NCBI GenBank assembly: GCA_011364905.1
Contig: RDNZ01000006.1
Span: 1-64,000, forward strand
DNA from: Candidatus Thorarchaeota archaeon
GTDB lineage: Archaea; Asgardarchaeota; Thorarchaeia; Thorarchaeales; Thorarchaeaceae
Direction: 5' to 3'
Length of the DNA stretch: 64,000 nucleotides
Below are positions 34,963-44,602 of this stretch, one piece after another (the stretch's first letter is position 1; each line of letters opens with the position of its first letter). The notes beneath the pieces are model-generated. The model was not told where the DNA came from and made no database searches. It saw only the letters and a program-made list of their open reading frames with translations. Both the position numbers and the translations under genes were made by a program.

Positions 34963-36464
34963 GCAAGAAGAAAGGCGTCTTGGATTTGAACATCTATGAA
35001 ACTAAAGCAATGAGAGAACTGAAGAAGATTGCATATGACATAGACTCGCCTGATTTGGGTGTGATGTATGATGCTGTTGGTAGATTAGCAGCTCACAATA
35101 CAGGTAGATCACTTCTTCCTAAAACAATGGAGCTTCTTAGCTCCACAGATCAGAATGTGAAGCAGGCTGCATTCACAGTCGCCGGAAAATATGCCTTTGG
35201 AGCCTACATCGGAGAGTTCTTCACTGAGCTAAAGAATCTGAATCCTGTCGAAAGGGAGCAGGTTCTTCAAGGGATTCAGGAAATGTTCTATCAAACAGGA
35301 GGGCCTGAATCAGTTTCTGAGCAGAAGAATTGGATAACAGCACTGGAAGGTCTCGGCAAAGAGCATCAAAGCGCTGTTTTTGTTTTAATGAGGTTCCTCG
35401 GAGACCATGGTAGAAGGTGGGTAACTCGTCAGATTCGCAATAATATTGAAAACATGTCGTTGGGAGCTGTCCCGACTCTCAATGGATTTCCTAAAGGTAC
35501 CCGGAAAAGACTAATCAAACTCTTGGCAAAAACGGCATCCAGCAAGAGGAGAGATATGCTACCCTACATATGTGGGATTGTTGACCACTCTACATTCAGC
35601 AATCTCTCAGTGTTTCTTAAGGGAAGTAAGTGGCAAGAAAGAGTTGAGATTGCGTCAGCTATCTCAGGTATTGGAATCAACTCAGCATCGGGGTTGATAA
35701 TGGAACTAGTTGGGGATTCTAATTGGCAAGTGAAGCAAGCCCTACTTGAACATCTGAACATACATAGCTCTAAGTTTTCTGCAGTCACAAAAATTCTGAG
35801 TTTCCTCGTGAAGGAAACTCATAGTAGAGTAAGAGGGCAAGCTGAGCGGACTCTATTGATGCTAGGTTCAATAGCTTGTTCGAACTCCAACTTAGGTGAT
35901 CAGCGAAGAAAACTGGAAAAACAATATCGCACACAATTGCTTAAAGCGGCTCAAGCCAACAAAGATGTGGATACTGGTTGGTTGGGTATTGAGGTTGAGA
36001 AAGCAGATCCTATGTATGAGATTATGAAGAAGGTGACCATTGAAGACAGCGAATCACCAGAATCAATACCTGAACCGGAGGGGGTTTCGCTTTCTGATTT
36101 GGAAACTCCTGCTTCCAAAGGAGAAACGCCAGGTCTAGAACAGGAAGATAAGTCAATACTCCTAAGTGCTCTATTAGGAGCCCAAAAGAAATCTGTGGAA
36201 GAATCAGCTGAGGTAGAAGAAATCAGTCCACAGGATCTCCCTCTTGATCCAACAATCCCAGCTCCAAGCAAGTTCTTGTTGCTTCTGCAGCGATTAACAG
36301 AAAAAGTTGGCAAAGATGTTCCAGTGAATGATTTATTGATCAAAGCTGAGGAATCAGGCATGACCGAGGATGAGTTCACAAATGCAATGCAGGACCTAGA
36401 GAAACAAGGAATCATCTATCGATCAAAAAAGGGAACTGTTAGCTATGTTGACATTGAACTCTAG
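34959..36464 (+). CDS. HEAT-repeat protein with C-terminal winged-helix
   Basis: The 501-residue protein has HEAT repeats over about 15-330 (VMYDAVGRLAAHNTGRSLLP, NVKQAAFTVAGKYAFGA, NWQVKQALLEHLNIHSS). An acidic linker (about 350-420) follows. The final 65 residues (DVPVNDLLIKAEESGMTEDE, FTNAMQDLEKQGIIYRSKKG) resemble the winged helix at the C-terminus of archaeal MCM helicases. It starts with GTG overlapping the stop of the previous gene, so the two are co-translated. A DNA- or chromatin-related scaffold is a plausible inference only. Confidence 0.75.
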   Translation: MSKKKGVLDLNIYETKAMRELKKIAYDIDSPDLGVMYDAVGRLAAHNTGRSLLPKTMELLSSTDQNVKQAAFTVAGKYAFGAYIGEFFTELKNLNPVEREQVLQGIQEMFYQTGGPESVSEQKNWITALEGLGKEHQSAVFVLMRFLGDHGRRWVTRQIRNNIENMSLGAVPTLNGFPKGTRKRLIKLLAKTASSKRRDMLPYICGIVDHSTFSNLSVFLKGSKWQERVEIASAISGIGINSASGLIMELVGDSNWQVKQALLEHLNIHSSKFSAVTKILSFLVKETHSRVRGQAERTLLMLGSIACSNSNLGDQRRKLEKQYRTQLLKAAQANKDVDTGWLGIEVEKADPMYEIMKKVTIEDSESPESIPEPEGVSLSDLETPASKGETPGLEQEDKSILLSALLGAQKKSVEESAEVEEISPQDLPLDPTIPAPSKFLLLLQRLTEKVGKDVPVNDLLIKAEESGMTEDEFTNAMQDLEKQGIIYRSKKGTVSYVDIEL

Positions 36465-36532
36465 TTGACTGAAGTCAACACAAAGACTAATCTTGCAGCC
36501 TGCAGATACATCAAACTCGGCGGAGCATAGCA

Positions 36533-37864
36533 ATGAGTGAAGATCTCCTAATCAAGAATGGTATGATTGTCACTGGCGACAAGAGAGGAACTGTGATCTC
36601 AAAGGGCTTTATCAGGGTAAGTGGCGCTAGAATCGCAGAAATAAGTGAAGGCAATCCGAACTTCACTGCTGACAAAGTAATCGATGCAACAGGTTGCTTA
36701 GTCATTCCGGGACTGGTCACCGCACACACTCATCTCTATGGAATTTTATTGCGCGGTGCGAGCCTGAATATTAGTCCGCCTACAGATTTTGCACAGGTCC
36801 TGCAACGAGTATGGTGGCCAGTTGATGAGGCCCTGACACTTCAGGATGCCTATGCAAGCGCTCTTTCTGCCAGTGCAGATATGCTTAGGAATGGTTCAAC
36901 CCTCTTTGCCGACACTTATTCTGGTCCCAACTCCATAGAAGGAAGCCTTCAGGAAATCGCTCGAGGTACGAAGGAGGTAGGAATGCGCGGTGTCTTGGCA
37001 TTTGAAATGACTGAGAGAAACAATCCAGAAGAGGCGCATAGAGGCTTCCAAGAGGGTGTGAAATTCATTCAATCCTGCAAGAAAGATGACCTTGTTTCTG
37101 GCATGGTTAGCCTTCATGCATCATTTACGGTGGGTGACAAAACAGTCGAAGAGGCAGCGAATGAGGCAAAGAAACTCGATGTTCCAATCACAGTTCATAC
37201 TTCTGAGGGACTTGTTGACCTTTACCATAATCTTGAGGCCACAGGAGAGCGCACCGTCGAGAGGCTAGATAGATTGGGTGTATTGGGCCCAAAGACAGTC
37301 TTGGCTCACTGCGTCCATGTGAATGACCACGAGATAGAACTGATTGCCAAAAGGCGGGCTTCAGTTGCGCATAATCCAATGAGCAACATGCTGAATGCAG
37401 TGGGAGTAGCCCCAGTAACAAAGATGCTTGAGAAGGGAATCACGGTCGGTCTCGGAAATGACGGTTGGATTTACGATCCATTTGAGAATATGAGATGTGC
37501 GCTTACTGTTCATCGATTAGCTAGTGGCAATCCCAGTGCAATAGGTCCTGAAGAGGTTTTCAGAATGGCAACAATCGAAGGTGCGCACTGCTATGGTTTT
37601 GGAAACGATCTTGGAAGTCTTGAAAAACGGAAACTCGCAGACATTGCAATTCTTGAAGGCTCTCGAGTACCAACGCCTCTTACTTCCGAATCTGTAATCG
37701 GACATCTAGTCAATACATTTAGTGGACGAGATGTGAGAGATGTAGTCGTAAATGGAGATATTGTTGTCCAGAATAGACTTCTCACAAAAACAACAGATAC
37801 TCACGTTTCGAAGGTTTCAAGGGAATCAGCCATGGGCCTTTGGTCAAGAATTAACTTAAAATGA
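36533..37864 (+). CDS. amidohydrolase, SsnA/ATZ-TRZ-like
   Basis: The 443-residue metal-dependent hydrolase has the HTH metal pair at His65 and His67 (VTAHTHLYG), His222 (VHTSEG), His259 (LAHCVHVNDHE) and Asp310 (GLGNDGW). The pattern HNPMSNMLNAVG near 280 is typical of the ATZ/TRZ deaminase group, where SsnA and guanine/chlorohydrolase types occur. It probably deaminates or hydrolyses a nitrogenous ring, but the substrate is not clear. A hairpin terminator follows the stop. Confidence 0.82.
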   Translation: MSEDLLIKNGMIVTGDKRGTVISKGFIRVSGARIAEISEGNPNFTADKVIDATGCLVIPGLVTAHTHLYGILLRGASLNISPPTDFAQVLQRVWWPVDEALTLQDAYASALSASADMLRNGSTLFADTYSGPNSIEGSLQEIARGTKEVGMRGVLAFEMTERNNPEEAHRGFQEGVKFIQSCKKDDLVSGMVSLHASFTVGDKTVEEAANEAKKLDVPITVHTSEGLVDLYHNLEATGERTVERLDRLGVLGPKTVLAHCVHVNDHEIELIAKRRASVAHNPMSNMLNAVGVAPVTKMLEKGITVGLGNDGWIYDPFENMRCALTVHRLASGNPSAIGPEEVFRMATIEGAHCYGFGNDLGSLEKRKLADIAILEGSRVPTPLTSESVIGHLVNTFSGRDVRDVVVNGDIVVQNRLLTKTTDTHVSKVSRESAMGLWSRINLK

Positions 37865-37877
37865 AAAAGAAAGAGGA

Positions 37878-37894
37878 GTGGGGCAAAACCCCAC
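37878..37894. terminator. hairpin between convergent genes
   Basis: GTGGGG and CCCCAC form a perfect six-pair stem around CAAAA. It sits 14 bases after the amidohydrolase stop and just before the end of the convergent surface-protein gene, so it may serve both. Confidence 0.5.
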
Positions 37895-37899
37895 ATCAA

Positions 37900-38592
37900 T
37901 TACCTACGGCGAATGCAGACTACTGCACCCAAAATGACGATTACTCCAACTCCAATTCCCACATATAGGATGTTATCTTGAAGAAGCTGCACTATGTCAA
38001 GTCCAAGCCCATCACGAACCAGCGAAAATGAGCTCTTCTTGTGTGATGTGCTGTTAGTTGATTCAATGTTGAACCTTGCGCAAACACCATTGGATTTGGA
38101 ATACTGCACATAAATCTGGGAGGGAGAGTCGTCATCCATGTAGCTGAGCCTAATTCCCCAAAACGCTGAATCAGAGACTATCGTATGATTCACTGTCCAC
38201 CATGGAGCAGCTGCAGCCAAATCAGCAAGAAGTGAAAAATTCCCTATTGGAACAATGAAGACTCCTCCCACAAGAATCGACGCGAAACCAATAACCACGG
38301 CTTCAGCAATTGCAGGCGTTCCGTTGGTATACACCATATTTGCAAGGACGACGGGGATGCTGAGCCAAGTCGTTAATGGATCAGAAAGGGCAGGTGTGCT
38401 ACCAGTTACAGTTATGTTCATACCTTCATCATAAGTCTGTACTCCTTCATCCACCATTCTCAAGCGGTAGGTGAACTCATCATTCTGCGCTACACCCCAC
38501 TCCAATCCCTGAGTTGTTGCTGCTGCAACTGGGGAGATGAGGATCATAGCTAAGAATGACATTACTAGCACTGTCTGTAGCGTGCGTTTCAA
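37900..38592 (-). CDS. exported membrane-anchored surface protein
   Basis: The 230-residue protein has a signal peptide (residues 2-24, ending VAAA), an external domain with N-glycosylation sequons and one C-terminal membrane helix (ILYVGIGVGVIVILGAVVC) followed by IRRR. The segment WGVAQNDEFTYRLR after the signal resembles small archaeal surface proteins of unknown role. It is likely attached to the outer face of the cell membrane. No fold is recognised. Confidence 0.75.
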   Translation of the reverse strand: MKRTLQTVLVMSFLAMILISPVAAATTQGLEWGVAQNDEFTYRLRMVDEGVQTYDEGMNITVTGSTPALSDPLTTWLSIPVVLANMVYTNGTPAIAEAVVIGFASILVGGVFIVPIGNFSLLADLAAAAPWWTVNHTIVSDSAFWGIRLSYMDDDSPSQIYVQYSKSNGVCARFNIESTNSTSHKKSSFSLVRDGLGLDIVQLLQDNILYVGIGVGVIVILGAVVCIRRR

Positions 38593-38718
38593 TTTCTTTT
38601 CTCCTAAACCCGCGTATGCGGTTCACATCGATGAAAAAAAGTAGATAGAAAAAGGCTTTGTGCACGTACTGGTGCTAGAGGGACAGAGTTTTCAATGAGA
38701 AGTATATTGCCGCAATAG

Positions 38719-39669
38719 GTGCGACCACTGAACCCTGAATTAACATTTAACGAACCAATTTTCGATGCTCATGTTCACCTAGTTGATACTGATGCTTTGG
38801 ATACGTTAGTTCAGGTGGGCAAAGACTTCGGAGTAAAAGAGTGGCTTCTTATCTGCCACAGTCTCGGTGCAAAGAAATATGCTAAAGAAGAATATCCAGG
38901 TTGCTTCACCTTCGCTAAGTATCTCCCAGGGGTAATGCGTTTCGTCGATGGCATAGAGCCAATTCTCAAAGAGATTGCCACTCTACATGAAGAGGGCTAT
39001 CAAGTGGCAAAGATGCAGTCAGCTCCTGTAATGAGAGGAAGAGCTTCGGCCGATCCGGAAGCGTTGCGAATGGATGACGATGAGATGGCGAGAATGTTCG
39101 ATGCACTGAAAGACGAGGAAATTCCATTCTTACTTCACCTATCTGACCCAGACACATATTATGCAACAAAATACACGGACTCCTCAATTTATACATCTAA
39201 AGAGAGAGATCTTGAAGAAATGGAAGGAGTGCTCAAAAGACATAGTTCTTTGAATATTCAATTAGCACACTTCGCAGCTCAACCAGAAATTCCCAGACTG
39301 GATAATCTTGCACGATGGTTCGACACGTATTCCAACTTCATCATCGATACTAGCTCTGCAAGATGGGTGTCAAGAGAACTTAGTAAGAATCCGAAGAAGG
39401 CTAGGGAGTTCCTTGTCAAGTACCAAGACAGAATCGTCTTTGGTACTGACTGTGTCGCATGGAGACCTCAGAGAGACTACTACGCTGGAAGATACCTTGC
39501 CCTCAGACTATTGCTTGAATCCTCAGTTGAAAATCGTCCATTGCCATTTCCAGATGCAGACACGGTCGATTCTGGAGGTACCTTCATCAATGGCCTACAC
39601 CTCCCAATAGGTGTCCTTGAGAAAATCTATTGGAAGAATGCCAAAGATTTCTACGCAGAATTCATCTAA
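38719..39669 (+). CDS. amidohydrolase (TIM-barrel, amidohydrolase-2-like)
   Basis: The 316-residue enzyme has the metal-binding HVH at His18 and His20, Lys98 (YQVAKMQS), His140 (LLHLSDP), His184 (LAHFAAQ) and Asp244 (FGTDCVAWRP). These match the metal-ligand set of amidohydrolase-fold enzymes, though the class (hydrolase or decarboxylase) cannot be told from sequence. It starts with GTG. A TATA-like TATATT is unusually close to the start, so the start may be somewhat different. It converges on the DDAH-like gene three bases away. Confidence 0.8.
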   Translation: MRPLNPELTFNEPIFDAHVHLVDTDALDTLVQVGKDFGVKEWLLICHSLGAKKYAKEEYPGCFTFAKYLPGVMRFVDGIEPILKEIATLHEEGYQVAKMQSAPVMRGRASADPEALRMDDDEMARMFDALKDEEIPFLLHLSDPDTYYATKYTDSSIYTSKERDLEEMEGVLKRHSSLNIQLAHFAAQPEIPRLDNLARWFDTYSNFIIDTSSARWVSRELSKNPKKAREFLVKYQDRIVFGTDCVAWRPQRDYYAGRYLALRLLLESSVENRPLPFPDADTVDSGGTFINGLHLPIGVLEKIYWKNAKDFYAEFI

Positions 39670-39672
39670 ATT

Positions 39673-40425
39673 CTAAAGCATGATAGATAAACAAGTAAGT
39701 GCACCATCGCATTTCTCAAACTCGCTCATGTCAAGCTGGACTGTATCGAAGCCAGCTTCTTTGACAAGTTGCGCTGTTTTATTGTGACGCTTTGACAGAA
39801 TGACACATCCCTCTATCGTAAGTGTGTTTGCGGAATGCGATTCATTCGCAGGAAGTATGATTTTGGTAAAGGGTTTTAGAACAGGTTCACCCGCATACTT
39901 TTCATTCACGAGCACGATGTTCCTATCTAGATATGTGACATGGCTCTTGATATGCATGATTCTTGGATCCTCAATGATTCTGACTGGAACCTCTAGCCAT
40001 TGTTCCATCTGAGAAGCGCCTTCAGGATTGGTTCGCTGAGTTATGCCACATATTAGCTGGCCAGGCACGTGGACTACATCACCTCCTTCTAATGTTCCAG
40101 GTGTGGTCACCGAGGAAACCTGTAGAAACTCAGAGAGAACCTCCTCAACTCTGGTGCTTTCACCTCTCCGGCTTTCTTTCGCCATCCGTCCGATTATTGC
40201 ACGTGAACCATGTACCACAACAGTGTCTTCAACAAAACAAGCATCAGGGTGTTCGTCATCAGGCGTCAGTTCCACGAGTTCTATTCCCAAATCCTGAAGA
40301 GTCTTGCAGTAACGTCTATGCTGATCCAGCGCTAATTCGAGGTTCAAAGTGTGATGAAAGGGGTGACGGGACAGACACTTTTTGAATTCCCGCCCTGGCG
40401 GACGGACAATTGCTCGTTTTAGCAT
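39673..40425 (-). CDS. dimethylargininase/arginine deiminase-like amidinohydrolase
   Basis: The 250-residue enzyme belongs to the guanidino-group modifying superfamily. Asp61 and Glu66-Asp67 lie in DACFVEDTVVV, the LEGGDV block is at 112-117, His158 is in IMHIKS, and the nucleophile Cys245 is in CDGALTCLSIML. That pattern is closest to DDAH, which converts methylated arginines to citrulline and methylamines; arginine or another guanidine could also be the substrate. I chose the ATG at 40425 over a TTG six codons upstream. No citrulline pathway genes are adjacent. Confidence 0.85.
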   Translation of the reverse strand: MLKRAIVRPPGREFKKCLSRHPFHHTLNLELALDQHRRYCKTLQDLGIELVELTPDDEHPDACFVEDTVVVHGSRAIIGRMAKESRRGESTRVEEVLSEFLQVSSVTTPGTLEGGDVVHVPGQLICGITQRTNPEGASQMEQWLEVPVRIIEDPRIMHIKSHVTYLDRNIVLVNEKYAGEPVLKPFTKIILPANESHSANTLTIEGCVILSKRHNKTAQLVKEAGFDTVQLDMSEFEKCDGALTCLSIML

Positions 40426-40497
40426 CTCAGACACACACTGCAAGACGAGCGTGCCTTTGATATATCTGGTTTTTCGTGACTATAGCATGGCGTACTG

Positions 40498-40800
40498 CTA
40501 GTTCTTTGACCTCTTTTTTTTCTTTGAAGAAAGGAATTGCGTCAAGTCACTCTGTTGAACAGGACCAAATCTCCATGCCAGACTTTGGGGATCACGCTCT
40601 ATGATTTCCTCTCGTAACAGGTGCTTCAAATGGTAAAGAACAGTATTGTATGTAACATTCACTTGCTGAGCTATTTCCGTCGTGGTGATCCAAGATTCAT
40701 TATCAAGAAGCCTGATTATTTCAGTACGCGTGAGAAGACCTCTCCTAACATTCCGAATCATGCTTAGATACGCAAGCCGGTCGATGCTCAAAGTCCTCAC
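40498..40800 (-). CDS. winged-helix transcriptional regulator
   Basis: This 100-residue protein is a short winged helix. The helix-turn-helix is at about 35-75 (WITTTEIAQQVNVTYNTVLYHL, then KHLLREEIIER). The C-terminal tail is Lys-rich (SKKKKRSKN). It resembles small ArsR/MarR-type archaeal regulators. No sensor domain is visible. It lies 50 bases downstream of the gelsolin-like gene on the same strand and may be co-transcribed. Confidence 0.82.
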   Translation of the reverse strand: MRTLSIDRLAYLSMIRNVRRGLLTRTEIIRLLDNESWITTTEIAQQVNVTYNTVLYHLKHLLREEIIERDPQSLAWRFGPVQQSDLTQFLSSKKKKRSKN

Positions 40801-40850
40801 CAGATAAAAGCAATACTCAACCGACTAAGTGTCTTCTGGTTAGCAAGATA

Positions 40851-41171
40851 TCAGTCAAGTTTGGTGCCAAGTAGGTGTTTGAAGGCTGCAGGCTCATTAT
40901 CCTCAGAGATAGGACGAATCCGATAATCGGGATATCTATGACTCAACTGCGCGGCTGCCCGAGTGCCCATGAGTTTCTTAAAGATGTCAGCCCCCTTTCC
41001 TCTCCATAAATAGACGGTCTTGTTTTCATGAACTATAAAGACAAGTACCTGGTTTGTGTCGACTTCTACAACAGTGGCTTGTGATTTAGTCATCTTGGCC
41101 TCTGAATCGATTTCGAACGCTTCAACCATTTCTTTAGCCTCAAGCTGCATCATCAATTCATGCAGACCCAC
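40851..41171 (-). CDS. single gelsolin-like domain protein
   Basis: The 106-residue protein has a short helical leader, then a stretch that matches the gelsolin-repeat pattern: VLVFIVHENKTVYLWRGKGA, followed by KKLMGTRAAAQL and the ending PISEDNEPAAFKHLLG. Gelsolin domains bind actin and regulate filament turnover; Asgard archaea are known to encode gelsolin-like proteins with one or two domains. The WxGKGA core and the acidic EDNEPxxF end are both present, but calcium-site residues cannot be confirmed by eye. A GTG start is used. It is followed by a winged-helix gene. Confidence 0.65.
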   Translation of the reverse strand: MGLHELMMQLEAKEMVEAFEIDSEAKMTKSQATVVEVDTNQVLVFIVHENKTVYLWRGKGADIFKKLMGTRAAAQLSHRYPDYRIRPISEDNEPAAFKHLLGTKLD

Positions 41172-41303
41172 TTATGAGGGTTTTTCAGTGAAAATCAAAG
41201 GTCCGACATATCGTTAAATATGCACTCTGAGATTGGAAGTTGCTCAAAAGGATGAAATTTGTTCCCTTAAAGAGAAGAGATCACACAAAGAGTACATCGC
41301 GAT

Positions 41304-42044
41304 GTGAGTCTGTTGCCAGAAAAGAGACAATCAACAATCAAGTTTATTGATCGTCATATGCGTAAGATTGACATTAACCTAGGCGGACTCGATATTTCTT
41401 TTCCATTGAATGCAATCCCAGATATTCTCTATGAAGCATTGGTGAACACTCTTGAGGGAGCCAGAGATACAGAAGAAAAGGTTCGTAGGTTGTACGAATC
41501 CACTCTTATGAAACCCACAATCTCCACGCAGAATGCAATGGGGATTTTCCCAATAAACGCAGCCAAAAAGATTGTTCGACTGACGCTAACAGATGAGGCA
41601 CTCGAGGAAAAAATTCTAGAACTTGAGGGAGCTGAGCTATCATTCCAAGGCAGACCTTTCTCTGAAACTGTAGATGAACGCATTGAGCTCTATCAAGATG
41701 TTATGTTAGACGACAAGAAAATAGACAGATACCGTTTTGGTTGTGCCGAGATGTACGGAGACGTGACCTACCAAAATATACTTCGCGATCCCAGAGTCAG
41801 TCTAAGCTTCTTCTGGGTACAATCCGATGAACCTCAGAACCAGAGCTATCAAATCAATTGCATTGCAGAAGTAGTGCCTCCTGGAGACCCCTTCTTCAGA
41901 TATATGCGAATCATGAGGCGTCTTTTTAGCTCCAAGCTTCTTGATCTTCGAGGAACGGAGGATTATGTCTGTGCGTACAAGTTCTGGGTGTGTGAAACAA
42001 AGGAAAAGTCTCTGACAGAGAAAGCAGGGTATTCCCGACTTTGA
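41304..42044 (+). CDS. hypothetical protein
   Basis: This 246-residue soluble protein is not recognised. It mixes helices and strands, with a conserved-looking core YGDVTYQNILRDPRVSLSFFWV near 150. There is no signal or metal motif. It starts with GTG. Its stop codon directly abuts the stop of the convergent VWA gene. It may be lineage-specific. Confidence 0.65.
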   Translation: MSLLPEKRQSTIKFIDRHMRKIDINLGGLDISFPLNAIPDILYEALVNTLEGARDTEEKVRRLYESTLMKPTISTQNAMGIFPINAAKKIVRLTLTDEALEEKILELEGAELSFQGRPFSETVDERIELYQDVMLDDKKIDRYRFGCAEMYGDVTYQNILRDPRVSLSFFWVQSDEPQNQSYQINCIAEVVPPGDPFFRYMRIMRRLFSSKLLDLRGTEDYVCAYKFWVCETKEKSLTEKAGYSRL

Positions 42045-44597
42045 TCAGTAGTTTGTGACCCTCAATAGTTTCTCCGGTAGTTCCTCAATGGAAGCGATAT
42101 CTAAGACCACTCCATGAGCATGCTTGGCTAGGGCATCGGCGGCTTGAGGATTATAGGAAGATTTTGGAACGATTATAATCATCTTAATCCCTAATGGCTT
42201 CATTCGCTCAGCAAGTTGTTCGCATATAGCTTGATCACTCAAATACATGTCAGTTGAGAAGATGAAGACTTTTTCTTTCGCACGAGTGTCCTCAAAATTC
42301 TGAAGAGCCAGTTTCATTGACTCTGCGCCACCCGTTCCACCTCCAGCTCTCGCTTCCAGGAGATCAGCGGCAACCTTGTCTACTGAAACATTCTTTTCCG
42401 ACATGGTCTTGACAACATGAGTGACGCTGTCGAAGAGAACAACCCCAAAATCGTCACGTTTGATTCCATAGAGTCCGGCCATCACCGAAATTGCTAACAT
42501 ACCCAGTTTCTCAGCTGAGTTCATGGAGCCACTCTTGTCCAATGCCCAGTAGAAAGCACGGTGTCCTTGATATGTTTCAGTCACCAAGAAGTCGGAGTCC
42601 TCGATCATCTTGAAGTTTGTCTGCCCTTGAGACATCAAAGACTCAATGGTCTCTTCGAGGTCTATAAGATCAAAGTCATCCCCTATCCTGAAAGGCCTGA
42701 CTGTTGTCGACTCTAAGAGACCGCCCAGCATGCTACTGCCCATTGTTTGTCTGGCATATCTCATCCCCAAGTCTATCAAAAGACGCCTTGCGATCTCTCT
42801 GAGTTTCTTTTTGAGCTCATCTGGCAACTGGTCTCTGTATGCATACCAAATGCGGATGATGTTGGTTGCAGGACCGCCTAAAAGTCCCCCAAATGCCATT
42901 TCGGCACGATTCTTATCATAGGGCTGAGACCCCGTTCCTCCCCCAGGTCCAGTGCCAGATCCATATCTTTGGGCACCATAACCTCGACTTCCAGTTCCCA
43001 ATGCCGCATGAAGGTCTTCGTGAGCAATTGCACCAAGTGCGCTTTGATTTCCCTTCTCTGCGGCTATATCAGCAAGTTGCCGCAATTGCTGACCAGAAAG
43101 ACCAGCTGCAGAAACAAGATTGTGAAGACGATCAAAATCTGACACGCCCGCCTCAATCAGTTTCTTGATGACATCATATGAGGGATTCAGGAGTTCAAGG
43201 ATTTCTGCCTCTGACATCCCAAGACGATCTCCTGCTTTTCTAATCGATTCTTTTGAGGGCACTTGACCCATTCGAGAGAGTTGCTTGACAGTGTTTCGAA
43301 GATGCGTCTTAGTAGGAGATGTGTCGCATGCGGCATCAGCAAGCTTTTGCATGGCTTTGCCCCATTCCTTTTTTGTATGGTTGGTTGAAAGCTCAGAACT
43401 CATTCCCATCCCTTGAGATACTGACGATCTCAAGAAATCAGAAGGGGAGGATCTTGCTTTGGCGTCCTGAATCGTTGACTCAGTTTGTTTCTCAAGAAGA
43501 CTGTCCCAACTCTGATTGTCACGAGCAGAGTCCGCCAATTGTCGCATGTCTACATTGTTGTGTCCGCCGTTGTCATATTCCGCATCGTAGGCCTTGAGAA
43601 GGTCCTCCATTATGTCTTGACCTGTATGCTTCTTGATTTTCTCAGCAAAAGCAGCAGAGTCACTGAGAGAGTATCTAGTTGCTGCGTCCTGAATATGCTT
43701 TTCCAGATTATCAGGCACACGTCCCAGCTCAGCTGCGTAGTCTGTAACCTCGCTAAGGTCAGAGAGATTATCTTGTAGAGTTTGGTCCAAAGATTCCCTA
43801 GTCTTCTCATCAAGAGTTCCCATTTCTTCCATATGTTTCAGAGCTCGCGCGGCAGTGCTCGGATCTCTACGTGCTAAGTCCGAAAATGATTGCTCAATGT
43901 CTTTGTCGCCGCGAAGAGCTTTTCCTGCCAACTGCTCTGCGGCGTTTGGCAACTCGCAGACTTCATCCAACACCTGAAGGGTCTGAGAATTCTTCAGGTC
44001 TTGGGAAGTGAGCGCACCAGCTTTATCAAGAAGTTTAGAGCTAGCATTATCCATAAGCTCCTGGTTGCTCGTGATACCGCGAAGCACGATATCCCCATCT
44101 GTCAAGTAATCTGTCGCAGCCTCGTATAACTGCTGGTCTCCATTCTTGTGAAGTTCTTGTAAGTAGTCGTAACCAGCTTTCACCTTCTCTTTCTTTATGA
44201 CCTTCGCGAGCTCTTGTTCTCGTCGAATCTGGTCCATCACCTTCTCTAAGGCGTCTTTCTGTTTCTTTGAGGCGTCAGCTGCAGCAGCTGCTTGTTCCTT
44301 TTCACTGGGTTTTGGCCGTTCTACTTTTTCTCGTCCAAGAAGAATGTCCTCTGCAATCTCCCTAGCAATATCCTGATCTGGCGGATATGTTGTGAAGACA
44401 GCCGCTTCGAGGAAGTCTTCAAGGGTCAGTTGTCCATTCCTGAAATATCTGGCAGAAAGGAGTTGTGGGATCGACTGTGTCTGCCGGACACTTGGCTTTT
44501 TGGCCACATCCCTTCTATTTCGCATCCGCTTGGTAAACTCGTAAGCAAAGGGAGGTGCATTACTAGGCACAGGAGTGACTCGAGGCTCAGTAGCCAT
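42045..44597 (-). CDS. VWA-domain protein, MoxR partner
   Basis: This 850-residue protein has a long, mostly helical and charged N-terminal region (about 1-550) and a C-terminal von Willebrand A domain. The metal-ion site is seen as DKSGS at 687-691, Thr755 (GGGTGGAES) and Asp783 (FSTDMYLS). Such proteins act with MoxR-type AAA ATPases as metal-dependent chaperones for other complexes. It starts five bases after the stop of the MoxR gene, a clear operon. The target is unknown. Confidence 0.85.
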   Translation of the reverse strand: MATEPRVTPVPSNAPPFAYEFTKRMRNRRDVAKKPSVRQTQSIPQLLSARYFRNGQLTLEDFLEAAVFTTYPPDQDIAREIAEDILLGREKVERPKPSEKEQAAAAADASKKQKDALEKVMDQIRREQELAKVIKKEKVKAGYDYLQELHKNGDQQLYEAATDYLTDGDIVLRGITSNQELMDNASSKLLDKAGALTSQDLKNSQTLQVLDEVCELPNAAEQLAGKALRGDKDIEQSFSDLARRDPSTAARALKHMEEMGTLDEKTRESLDQTLQDNLSDLSEVTDYAAELGRVPDNLEKHIQDAATRYSLSDSAAFAEKIKKHTGQDIMEDLLKAYDAEYDNGGHNNVDMRQLADSARDNQSWDSLLEKQTESTIQDAKARSSPSDFLRSSVSQGMGMSSELSTNHTKKEWGKAMQKLADAACDTSPTKTHLRNTVKQLSRMGQVPSKESIRKAGDRLGMSEAEILELLNPSYDVIKKLIEAGVSDFDRLHNLVSAAGLSGQQLRQLADIAAEKGNQSALGAIAHEDLHAALGTGSRGYGAQRYGSGTGPGGGTGSQPYDKNRAEMAFGGLLGGPATNIIRIWYAYRDQLPDELKKKLREIARRLLIDLGMRYARQTMGSSMLGGLLESTTVRPFRIGDDFDLIDLEETIESLMSQGQTNFKMIEDSDFLVTETYQGHRAFYWALDKSGSMNSAEKLGMLAISVMAGLYGIKRDDFGVVLFDSVTHVVKTMSEKNVSVDKVAADLLEARAGGGTGGAESMKLALQNFEDTRAKEKVFIFSTDMYLSDQAICEQLAERMKPLGIKMIIIVPKSSYNPQAADALAKHAHGVVLDIASIEELPEKLLRVTNY

Positions 44598-44602
44598 TTC
44601 AG

